A DNA stretch of 64,000 nucleotides from Malus domestica. Lineage: Eukaryota; Streptophyta; Magnoliopsida; Rosales; Rosaceae. Numbering within the stretch: the first letter of the stretch is position 1; each line of letters starts with the position of its first letter. Under the pieces are notes generated by a model that saw nothing but the letters and a program-made list of their open reading frames with translations, was not told the origin of the DNA and did no database searches. The DNA is taken from positions 694,501 to 758,500 of the forward strand of contig NC_091675.1 of assembly GCF_042453785.1 (NCBI RefSeq), given 5' to 3'. Made by a program: the position numbers and the translations under genes. This document shows positions 47,133-60,204 of this stretch, piece after piece.

Positions 47133-48575
47133 TCACTCTAGTTTTTCGAGTTCCCCCATTCTCTCTATTATTGCCTGCAAGCACAACACAAAATTCATGA
47201 AACCAGATAGCTTCGATGTCTTATATTTGCAATGCAGATAACATTTACCAAATTCAGACCACCAATGATTACATAACATCAGAATAAGCACGAAGAGGTA
47301 CAAAAGCAAGGTAATTTGGTTTCTTGGTGTCCTATACAAAACAACACAAGAGCAAGTGGGGAAAGAACAAGAAGATCCATGAGGGGCAATGAAAGGCACA
47401 CACTTTCTTTCAAATATCCAGATACATGATGATTAAAGATAAATCAGATCAAAGGGTCCCCGGACCAAAATGGCTAACAAAAAACCAAGGTTTCTGTTGC
47501 CTGTCCCCATTCTAACAGCATACAAACACAAAACGCAGCAGAAACAGGACAAAATTACACAAGAAAATAATTCATAGACATTCTCACGGTCTTACCTTCT
47601 TGCTTGTTTCTTGGAGCTCTCCAGCAAGAATGAACTCATCCAGTATCAGATAGACCTTTGATAAACGAAAATGAAAAACATTAAACAGTAAGTTAACAAA
47701 CAACCACACCCGTACATAGTCACAAGCGGAGAAGAAACCAATACGACTGCAACACAAGGTGTTAACAACTCTAGGTACTGGCGTCTACCATGCATCCTGG
47801 ATTGGTTAAAACCTAAATGTTGAAGGAGAAAACAATGGCTAGTACCATGGCTTATTCATTCTTCATATAGATAGACTACTCTTACCGCTATCCAAGGTAA
47901 GTTTCGAATACAATTAGCGTGACTCATTCACTAAACACAAAAGCAAATAATCACATCAAGCAAAAGCGAGAACACGCAACAACGGACCTTATGAAAGTTA
48001 AAGACCAAATCGAGCTCACAAACATTGCTGAAAAAATGATCCAAAATTTCGACGAACAGATGAATGCATTCCAAGTATGCCAGCTCATTGTCAGTTATAT
48101 CAACACACAGTGAGAAAAACAATCCTGCATATCTCCTGTATATAACCTTGTGTGTACGGAACTGCAAATTAATTCAGAAAATTAAATCTTTGGTTTAACC
48201 AAATTATTTAAGAAAAAATTCCAAAAACAAAAGCAAATTAAATTACAAACCTCGACGAAATTTGTGAACTTGGGATCTCTGTTGACCACCAAACGATGAA
48301 CCTATTATTAACATCGAATTAAAAAACCCTAGAAATATCAAAACTTGTCGCACAAATTACAATTAAAAATTAAAACTTAATTGAAATATGAGGATCATAC
48401 CTCGTATTCGACCTTGTGCTTCTCGGAATCCTCGAGAGGAACGTAGTACTTGGCTAACCGGGTCTTTCCCTGCCGGTTCTGTAACAGTATGAATCGGATC
48501 TGCCATACGAATTGGATCGGGTCAGATTTTGAAATCGAATCAAATAACACTGAAATGGTTAGAGAGGAGTACCAT
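47133..48575 (-). CDS. AP2S: AP-2 complex subunit sigma (small adaptin)
   Basis: Small subunit of the AP-2 clathrin adaptor, which picks cargo for endocytosis at the plasma membrane. Six minus-strand exons: 48573-48575, 48401-48499, 48251-48301, 47988-48161, 47596-47655 and 47133-47174. They give 142 residues, the usual length for the family. The protein is a single longin-type sigma domain: [19 protein letters not shown] at the N-terminus, [20 protein letters not shown] in the middle, [18 protein letters not shown] and [20 protein letters not shown], ending [13 protein letters not shown]. The first coding exon appears to be only the ATG, followed at once by a GTACTC donor; the second begins ATCCGATTC after a GGCAG acceptor. 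An ATG just before that acceptor is in another frame. Confidence 0.95.
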
Positions 48576-49469
48576 TGTCGAAGCAAAACTGGAGAAATTA
48601 ACAACAGCGGAACACCGAAACTTCGGGACGAAAGCTACCAACTTCCCTTTTCTTTTATGGTTTCGTTGTGCGATGTCGTCTCGGAGTTCCAGTGGGTCGC
48701 GGGGCGGTAAGAGAAAGAGGAAGATAAAAAACGGTGTGCTTAACTTGGGTAGAGGAGACTTGTCTCCGTTGATGGTCTTGGTCAACATAAGTATCCAACG
48801 GTTAATTTGTATTCTTGTGTAATATTGAAATACCGTCACGTCACGTAATTTAACTAATTTACTCATAGAATTCTTGAGTTTTGTTATCGTTTCATTTTAG
48901 AATTAGACAATAATTGATTAACAACTCATAAAATGAATGACAAAAAATCATATAGAATTCTTGAGTTTTGTTGTCGGTCCATTTTAAAATCAAACAATAA
49001 TTGATTAACAAGTCATTAAATGAATGACAAAATAGAGATTTTGAGCCAACCGTTAATTCGACGCTCGATAAATATTCTATATCTGGAGGCTCAAAACAGT
49101 TACTTTAGACAAAAATTCTTGCTAGTTATTCCAAAATGACAAATTTCGTTGCAAATGCTATTACTGAAATTTGATTGTGTGAGTCTAAATTATGAAAGGA
49201 ATTAGGATTACCTTGTAATCCTTCTGTTTTATTTTGTCATGCAAAAGTTAACGACAAAATTGAACCATACATATCATGGTACATTATGATCCAGAAATTG
49301 TACAAGCTACTGCTCAAATTACAACTTTGAGGTGAATCCTAAATTCTCAATCTCTCATTCACTCCCTATCTTATTCTCCAAAACAATAACAAGTGCAACC
49401 AAATTACTCAAATTACTTACAACCCCTTCTCATCGGGGGCTAATTACCTTCTACTATTACAAGTCTCAA
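48576..49469. other. Spacer between AP-2 sigma and hexokinase
   Basis: AP-2 sigma 5' leader and promoter, the 87-bp tandem duplication, and the hexokinase 3' flank. No other gene was seen. Confidence 0.5.
48865..49038. repeat. Tandem duplication, 87-bp unit, two copies
   Basis: ATAGAATTCTTGAGTTTTGT begins at 48865 and again at 48952. The following sequence (ACAATAATTGATTAACAA, ATGAATGACAAAA) repeats with a few differences. Confidence 0.8.
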
Positions 49470-51891
<2,422 letters not shown>

Positions 51892-53261
51892 TGTGTAGTA
51901 CGGTGAGATCTATGAAAAGGAAAGATGTGAGAATATAGCGTTGTACTGGTGTTGTATAAATTGGTCTTTATATCTGTGGATGACAACTGGCAAATGGTCC
52001 TCAGCATTTAACTAACCTAACAGCAACTGGTCTAAGTCGTTAAAAGCGATAATACGACTCTAAACTAGATTACAAATTTAACGTGATATACTATTTAAAT
52101 TTTAAGCTACGTTGAATAAGGTCTGAACTTAAAACGTAATGTGTTGAAGAGAACAAATTTAATCACCCAAACAATCCACCATCTTTTAAACTCAAATTAG
52201 ACCAGTTGATCAAATGACGTGATGGTTGATACCCCTTTAAACTTGAAATTAATATAATCCTCCTCTCATTAATTAAAATAATTTAGAAATAATTTAGATG
52301 GACGGATAAAACAATGTGGATTTGTGGATGCACGCAAACAACGGTCTGTAGTTTGGTGGCGTTAGGTCGAAATCTAATTGCTTGCAACATGTATTTTCAC
52401 ATTATTTTTTAGTATATCATGTCCTAATATGCTTTAGCGTGACTTGGACCGCCAGCATTTATTTTTTATATGCTCTCCCGTTCCATTAAATATTAATTTT
52501 TGTAAAACACAAGGCAAAGGAAGAGGAAGCTGGCCGAGATTAAGATATTATTAATTTGTTGTTATTGATTGATGATTCTTATCGTAATCCTTTTAATGAT
52601 TCACCTTTTGAAATTATGAAATTTGTATTAACCTTCAGTATTTATACTTTTGAACATGATTGTGACAAATAACTGTTCATGTGTGCCCTCTCATCTCTTC
52701 GTTGGTTGCTACAAGGGAGAAGGGATGCGATATCATGTGTTTTTTTAATTTTTACGTGATGTGGCGTCATTAGTTTGGAATATCACGGTAAAGTACTGAG
52801 ATATGTAAAGCCTATTATTGCTCGTGGATTGTGGATCTTGTGGGAAAGGCCAATACTATTAGGGTTGGGTCGGACTGGGCTGGGCCACGTTCACGAGAGT
52901 GAAAAGGGTAACTTAGGAATTGGCGGAGTTAGTCTGTTGGTGTGTGTGTTGGGGGTATTTGGCGAGGAGTCCCTCTCTCTTGCTAAAAGTCCACGAAGCC
53001 ACCCATCCATCCACCGCCTTTCGCATTCACAGATACTAACAGAAATCTAGTGAAGTGGACGCGAAGAAACGAATTCAACCTCCCCCCTCCTATATCCCTC
53101 TCTCTCTCTCCCTCAATCACTTGTAAGTTGTCAGTCTAACCAGCCATCCCATCTCTCTCTCTTTATCTCTCTAACTAGGAGTTGTCCAAATAAAAAGCAC
53201 ATTCTTGTTGCCATCTTTCATTCATCCAATCCTACCGAGTGCAACGTTTTCCAAAGTGAAC
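51892..53261. other. Shared upstream region of hexokinase (-) and WEB gene (+)
   Basis: Divergent promoter interval. A TGGGCTGGGCC motif lies near 52876, and CT-rich runs near 53095-53170 probably form the WEB-gene leader. No further gene was seen; the 91-codon frame at 52775-53050 lacks family likeness. Confidence 0.5.
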
Positions 53262-54923
53262 ATGGAGAAAGAAGTAGGAGGAGGAGGAGGAGGAGGAATG
53301 CAAGTGACGAGGACAAGGAGGGCGGAGATCGATACAAGGCAACCGTTCCGCTCCGTCAAAGAGGCAGTTGCGTTGTTCGGAGAAAAAGTTCTTGCCGGAG
53401 AGCTCTATGCCTCCCAGCTCAAACAGGTGCATCCTTCATCCATCCGTTATATAACTTATGTTCCCCTTAATTTTCGTACCACTTTGATAATTGCATTAGG
53501 GTTGTTAGTTAGGTTAAATGTTACTACTTGTACAGTTGTACTAGCTAGCTGAGCTATCATGTAAGTCCTATTGCTGAGATTTTTCGTAACTTGTATACAT
53601 TTTAATCAATAAAATTATATTTCTTAAGTATCTTGTATCGTGTCAACATGTCGTATTGTAATTTGTATCTAATTTTGTGCATCTAATTTTTCAACGTAGT
53701 AGTCTTTTTCTCTACAAAATGTAACATCTTTGTTGGTCCTGCTAGAAACTAGTCAATCATACATAGTACAACTTGTCCTTAATTATCAGAGAATATATAA
53801 AGTTAAATAAACAAATAATTCTAGCACCATCGATCCTATAAAATGTATAGTTTGATATATTCTATATTTTAAGTGAACACTGAAGCATCACTAGGGGCTA
53901 ATTCCTTATTGATCATCTTTATTAAGGAATCTAATCTTCTTTGGCTTTCATATCAAGAGATGCCAATTATATGCTATGCACTTGCACTATCCCTTTTTTT
54001 ATTTTAAATAAAAATTAACTAATGTTTATTTAGACTTTAGGAGGGCTCACAAGCAAGCAAAGCAAGCATCCATGGCCCCTTTACTATTTGTTGCATTATC
54101 AAACTGTCAGTCCGAATTTCTTACATTAGAGACATTCTTGAGTACAAACTTTCGTGTTATGTCACTCATACACACAAAACACATATACCGAGAATTTTTG
54201 CATATTTGATTTCACATGAGTCCATTTTGATGAACCTAAATGCAAGATGATCACCTTATGTGTACTTAACATACAAATGACATGACGTCAAAGTCTTTAC
54301 CCTAAAAATTTCTCCCCAAGCTGTTTTACATTGTTCGATTTATAAAAAATTCTCAACTAAGGGAACCATTTGATTTCTATGCTAATGGAATGGGTTCTTT
54401 TTGTACGTGATCCATATAGATGCAGAACGAAGCAAATGAAAATGGGCATGGCCCCGCATTATCCAGAATTGGAACTGTGAGAGCAGAACTAGAGGACACA
54501 AAACAAAGCCTCCAAAAAGCCAGACAAGAAAGTGAGCTCATGGAAAACTGCCTCTCTTCTCTAAAACAGGAGCTCGAACGCACAAAGCGAGAGCTCCAGC
54601 AACTGAAGGAACGGGAGTACGAAAAACACTTCATCGAAACGGAGATTGAAGACGTTAGGATTGTCGACGAAGACTCGACCAAGTTTACAACCAAAACACA
54701 AGCATCTGGTGAGGAAGATGAAAGTTTTGAGTTCCAAAAGAAAAGATATGTGACATTTGGAAATCCACCTTCTCGGTCTCAAGTGATGATTGCACAAGGT
54801 GGTGTTGATCAAACATTGGAAAGACACCATTCTCTCACGAAAAAGAAAAAGAAGCCCATGATTCCTCTGATCGCAGGGATCTTTTCTAAGAAGAAAGGAA
54901 GCTCACAGGTTGCTTATGCTTGA
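53262..54923 (+). CDS. WEB family protein (DUF827-like coiled coil)
   Basis: Two exons, 53262-53426 and 54420-54923, with an intron of about 990 bp, giving 222 residues. The N-terminus has a Gly run and the family block AEIDTRQPFRSVKEAVALFG followed by EKVLAGELYA. Exon 2 encodes a coiled coil (about residues 75-125: RAELEDTKQSLQKARQESEL, LKQELERTKRELQQLKERE). The tail is basic (LTKKKKKPMIPLIAGIFSKK) and ends SSQVAYA. It resembles the short WEB proteins of the At1g75720/At2g38370 group. WEB1 and PMI2, the best-known members, control light-driven chloroplast movement. Whether this short member does so is unknown. Confidence 0.88.
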
Positions 54924-55937
54924 TGCAACATACATGCCCACACATACTTCTTGGCTCCAAGAGGATTGTATTTCAACCCTTTTTTGTACAAGTGTATTTT
55001 GTATGTTTCAGTTCTTTTAACCTATTATGTAAATTTGGCTTGAGATAAGATGAAATTGTAATGTTGTACGTGGATTGATTATACCACGTGACTGTGTTTC
55101 AGTACCGCACAATAATTTCTCAATAAAAATCACTTAATAAATCAGCGTCCTTCAATGGAGTACCTAATGAATTAGTGTGCTTGATACCCTTAAGGTGTTA
55201 TTCCTTTTCTTTATCATTCTTCAACTGAGGACCATTTTTCATTTTATATTTTATATTAATTTAGGGTAATTTATCCTTTAGGCAATTGAATAGGTGCCCT
55301 AATGAAATGGGCTTAAAGCAATAATGGGTCATATAGATATAGGGCTGGAGCTGCTGGACCAACCTAGTTATAGATGGACAGCCCGGAACAATATATTGCT
55401 TCGAGTCTTCGACATCGGACGAAGAAAGGAAAATTTGTTCAGATAGAGTTGTCTAATTAGAGTAGTTCAGATAGAGTCATCATAGAGTTCTCTTCTCAAA
55501 TTGGCTAGAAACAGCAGTCATTTTGCTTTTTAGGAAAATTTGTTCGAAATTAAACCCAGCTACAGGGAAAATAATACGATGAGAAATAATTTAAACAAAA
55601 CCAATGCATGCATTAAGAAAATATGAATATGTTTAGTAAAGGTTGTTTTAAGTTTCATGAATGTATTGGGGGATATATAGCGCAAGCAAACTGAAACAGT
55701 ACGTTGTAGGTTCAAATTCCACAATCTAAGAGACACGAATAGCAAACAAATCAAATACTTTAACATGCAACTGGATAAGAACATTTACCCTTACACCAAA
55801 GTTTCATTACTTGCTATTTCGATGGGCTTGGGACGAAAACAAAGATCACAAATTAATTATACGAAAAAATGAGGCAAATATTAAACACCAGTAGAAACAA
55901 TGTGATATTGTGATCGATGCAGGCGAAATGATATCTA
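54924..55937. other. Intergenic, 3' flanks of convergent genes
   Basis: AT-rich spacer. The 74-codon frame at 55560-55784 has no likeness. Nothing else was recognised. Confidence 0.5.
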
Positions 55938-56378
55938 TCAGACCATAACGTTGAATTCTCCATCATCCAAACTGCCCTCTTGGCCAGAAGAAGACTTATT
56001 AAAGAACTCGATGCAGTCGGCGATGGCCTCGTTATAATGCAAGTGCGACGAGTAGTACGAACTGCATGAAGTCTTCGGAGGCTCAAATCTGTCACAGCTG
56101 CTGTTCCTTTGCCTGGGAGTGCTCGTAGCTCCCGACGGAGATGTGCCGCGGGCCGATCGAGACGGGACAGTAAAAATAAGTTTCATTATTATCTTCCTGA
56201 AGCGATTGAAGATTTTCATCGCAGACAAGTTCAGCTTGGGAGGTTGATGATGGGGGTCTAAGTTTTGGCTACGGAGGGTTTCTTGACCTACTTGTACAAT
56301 GAAGCTGTGGTTTCTTTGAATATTATGCAGCATTGTATTCTCTGTGTTTTTATCCTCCGGGAAATGAAATGCTATCAT
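55938..56378 (-). CDS. Small josephin-like-family plant protein
   Basis: Single-exon frame of 146 residues if the first ATG (56378) is used. The core that resembles the family is the second half: MKIFNRFRKIIMKLIFTVPS at residue 54 (ATG at 56219), a Ser/Thr/Arg-rich middle and SHLHYNEAIADCIEFFNKSS near the end. Short plant proteins annotated as josephin-like share a basic N-terminus and this AxxDCIEFxNxSS motif; they are too short to hold a working josephin protease. The start at 56219 (93 residues) may be the true one, since residues 1-53 show no likeness. Function is unknown. Confidence 0.65.
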   Translation of the reverse strand: MIAFHFPEDKNTENTMLHNIQRNHSFIVQVGQETLRSQNLDPHHQPPKLNLSAMKIFNRFRKIIMKLIFTVPSRSARGTSPSGATSTPRQRNSSCDRFEPPKTSCSSYYSSHLHYNEAIADCIEFFNKSSSGQEGSLDDGEFNVMV

Positions 56379-58000
56379 GGGAGGGTGTCTGTCTTATAAA
56401 TTTTAAAAAGGGGGGAGAGAGATGAGGGTGTGAATTTCCATGGGGGTTGGTGTTATTCTATATATTTGTGAAATTTAAACTCTCTTAAGTCTCAAAGATG
56501 ATGATGATGAGCATGAGCATGCACATTCGGAGTATGCAATGGCGTTCTCATGTGCTCAAATCATTTGCATGGGCTTCACTTGTCCTCGTGAGATGAGATA
56601 GCCTTGATTTATTAATCAAAACAAAGGCCCTTAATTATATATGATTAACCTTCAACTTAACTAAAACGCTGTTCAAGCTAAGTGTCCACTTCTTGCTCAT
56701 TCTTTCAAAGTGAATAATTGGTTTAATACATATATAGTTTTAGGAGGTGTGCATCCGTTTGAAACTCGTTGGTCCTTCTTCCTAAAACACTTTTATGACC
56801 TGAAAATCACTTTTGAGATTTTACGCTAAAGTAGTAAAGTTGTAAAATTGAAGTATTCTTAGACTTAGTACTAAGTAGATGCTTGATTGCATTTATCCAA
56901 AGCCTAAGTAATCTTCAAATTAATGAGAAACAGCTAAATGATTATTTGACTCACGTTCATTAGTGAGAGCGAGAGATGCCAAAAATTTACCATTCATTTT
57001 CTAGCTATATATATTTGGTACCTGCTTGCCTGAGGAAAGCTAACCCTAATCATTGCCTTTCGATTAGTCAATTCAACACAAATAAAATCAAAAGATGCGA
57101 ATCAGTTTCTAGCTCAAGTTCATATCCAGGTGGTCCAGACTCCAGACCCTATCAGTTTCTAGCATCGCAAATATATTCGATAGTGGAAATTAACACCAAA
57201 TGGTCCTGCAGAAATGAAAGAAACGAAGATAATCAATAATTGTTTATGGTTAAACAAAAAATGGATTATATTATTAGGAAAAATGACAAGCTTGTGAAGA
57301 GAGATGATTCAGAGAATGTTATGAAAAGTGAGGGCCAGGGTCTGTTCTAATGATTTTTATACAGCATGATTGTGTCTAATTGGTACTTCTTCCTTAAGGT
57401 AAAGAAAATGTTTTAATCATGAACTAAGCACCTGTCCAAAGAACTTAATAACCAGACTAAGTGAAGTCATTCCAAATTAAGCAAAAATTTAGTTCCAAAT
57501 ACAACATCATAATTGTGTCTAATTGGTACTTTCTTCTGCTTTTTTTTTTTGACAAAAATATGTTTGTTTGGGCTCTAGGAGTCCGTTAGCAACTGAAACC
57601 CATAATATATAGGTGTTTATGGGCTCGGGATGAAACGTATTTTTAGCCTGATAGCTGGGCATGAGAAAATTTTTTAAAATACACATTGGATGTCTAGTGC
57701 ACTTGACAGGTTTCGGCCTCAGGCAATGCGAGGAGATTTAACCTCAATGAAAATCCGAGTTGTAAGCACCTGATATATGTTTTTTTTTTTTTTTTTTTTG
57801 TAAGAAACACTTCATGTGCTTTTATGATCAATAACTATTTTCTTCAAAAACATTTTCTGTAATTTTAAAAGTGCTTTCACACGATCCATATATTCCTGAA
57901 ATATGAGAATCAAACTATGTATAATCACAGTGGAAGGCCTTATGAGTATTTTGGTTACAAATACTAATCAAACATCTACTGCCTTGCTATAGGAGGGAGT
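56379..58000. other. Intergenic, AT-rich
   Basis: It contains poly-T tracts near 57540 and 57780. The 87-codon frame at 56976-57239 is not supported. No defined element was found up to the Harbinger MITE. Confidence 0.5.
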
Positions 58001-58003
58001 TTA

Positions 58004-59318
58004 GACCATCTCCAACTGAAGGGTCCAGAGGGCCAGAGGGCCAAAAATAGTCTGAAAATCGTCTCCAACCAAGGGCTAAGTCAAATGGCTCGTGGGCCCT
58101 ACAAGACAAAAAAATGGTCAGGGGCCAACCAGCTAGCCATCTTCAGCCAGTTAGCTAACCCCCTTTTTTTTGGACTTTTTTTTTTTTTAATTTCTAATTG
58201 TTTCCTACACCATTTCTCACATATTTTTCACCATTTCATACTATCTTACCTTATATTATTTTAATTCTTCGCATTCCATACTATAACCCTTTGACCCTCG
58301 GTTGCACTGGCGGAGCTACACCCACGGCTACAGTGGGCTGTAGCCTAGGGAGGATTTTAACAAACTGCTGGTATAATAGTTTATATATGAGTTTGTTGTT
58401 GCTTATTGTATGTATAATAGCCCACCTAAATCCTGCCAAAATTATTAGTTAATGTATCTCTTAATTTATAAATAATACTTTTATTACCTTATATATTATT
58501 TTATTATTTTTAGGCTAAAAGTAAAAATGGTAAATTAATACATAATTAGGTTTCTCCTATTCCCCATGTTTTTTACCCTATTCGTTCAAAACAAAAAAAT
58601 TAAACCCTCTACCCTAAGAAAAGAAAAACTATGAATCACCATCAAATTATTTTCTAATGAAATTCAACACTAGGTATGCTCTTCATTTCTTCATTTAACT
58701 CATTTCTTGATTCAATTGTTAGGTTAATTTTTTTTAGTCCTTGAATTTGTCTATTAGGGTTAAAGATTATGGGAATAGTCCATGTTTCATGGTTCTTGTA
58801 TTTGTAACTAATAAAAAGGGCTCAACAACAATATCGATTCTAATAATAACAAAAGATTTCAATTTTATTCCATATATCTATGGCACGACTTGAATTGGTA
58901 TCCCCTAACCTTTTTTTCTTTTGGGTACTTGTTATCAACAAAAGTGATAATATTTGTTCTCTTTCTATTGCTTTTTTGTATGCATGTTTTATTTGTGTAA
59001 AAATTAGTTGGAAAGTAATTAATAAACTTGTTTGGATTAGTACTTCATGTTCTTACTTTTATGTAGGCAAAAAAAAAAATTCATAAGATTACATGCTAAT
59101 AATTTTAGTTAGCCCACCCAAGAAAAATTTTCTGGCTCCGCTATTGCTCGGTTGGAGATGATATTTTGTCATAGGGCTATGTTTGGCCTATGACCCTCTG
59201 GCCCATCGGTTGGAGATGGTAAGAAATATGAATCTGCACTGTTCATTAAAATATTAATTTCTTAGAAGGCTAAAGAGCTAAAATGAGCCCTCTGACTCTC
59301 ATTCAGTTGGAGATGGTC
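58004..59318. mobile_element. PIF/Harbinger MITE split by a nested hAT element
   Basis: The outer ends are GACCATCTCCAACTGAAGG at the left and AGTTGGAGATGGTC at the right. TTA flanks both sides (58001-58003 and 59319-59321). Without the nested hAT copy it is about 465 bp. It has no transposase. The repeated inner phrase GGTTGGAGATG near 59151 and 59211 shows partial internal duplication of the end. Confidence 0.8.
58305..59146. mobile_element. Non-autonomous hAT element nested in the MITE
   Basis: The ends are CACTGGCGGAGC at the left and GCTCCGCTATTG at the right, imperfectly inverted. The 8-bp duplication CTCGGTTG flanks it (58297-58304 and 59147-59154), the hAT mark. It is 842 bp and AT-rich with no transposase frame. 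Its insertion is younger than the MITE. Confidence 0.85.
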
Positions 59319-59321
59319 TTA

Positions 59322-60204
59322 CAGTTTCAATATGGAAACCTAATATTAACATGTTTTTACGTGCAAGATTTGTCAGTAATCTCAACGGGGATTATATTAA
59401 ACATGATTTTTGGGAGCCCCTAGCTACTTGTTTCCAATTATATATACTATTCGCCATAACTATCTTATCTTATTTTAACATGAGCGATCACTGCGTTGAT
59501 GTCATAAATTAATCGGCTTTTGCACAGTTCAATATAAACACTCCAAACAATGAGAGTTAATAGTGGTTGTGCACACCTCACGCATGACGCGTGTGTATGC
59601 AATTATCATCTGTCAACTATATGCTTCATTCATGAAACGAGTTTATCATTACTGCATGACGTTTCTCCACATTATATTATTGTACAATGTTTCTCCACAT
59701 AACATTGTATAATTCGATTGAAATGGTATGATAACAATGAATTTGTTTCTAGCTACATAAGTTTCTAGATACGCTAGTTTTGAATTGTCTAGCTTGCCTA
59801 TTTGATAAAACAGTTTAACAAATACACTTGCAGTTGAGCAGTTGAACTAAAGCTGCTAAACCCATTAAGCAAATCTATAATCTAAAGAAAAACAAAAATA
59901 TAAGTTGGTCTCACCTCACTAGCACCACCATGTGAAGAAAAGAAAAAAAGAAAGAAAGAAGTAGAAGTTAGCAAGGTTGACCTAATTAGGCGATACAGCA
60001 TGCTCGAAAAGAACTTTCTTTAACGGACAGGAAACCATTTTAAAAGTATTTTAAGTCAAATCACTCATTATATTGGAAAGCGTTCAAATTTATCATCATA
60101 TATGATTGACTTAGTAACATCCAAACACAGGTAAGTTTCTTTACATATACTCACAATGTAATGAAGATAACCAAGTCATGAGGGAACTTAAACGAAGACC
60201 TTAA
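59322..60204. other. Intergenic
   Basis: AT-rich 3' flank of the zinc-finger/PARP-like gene. No gene was seen. Confidence 0.5.
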
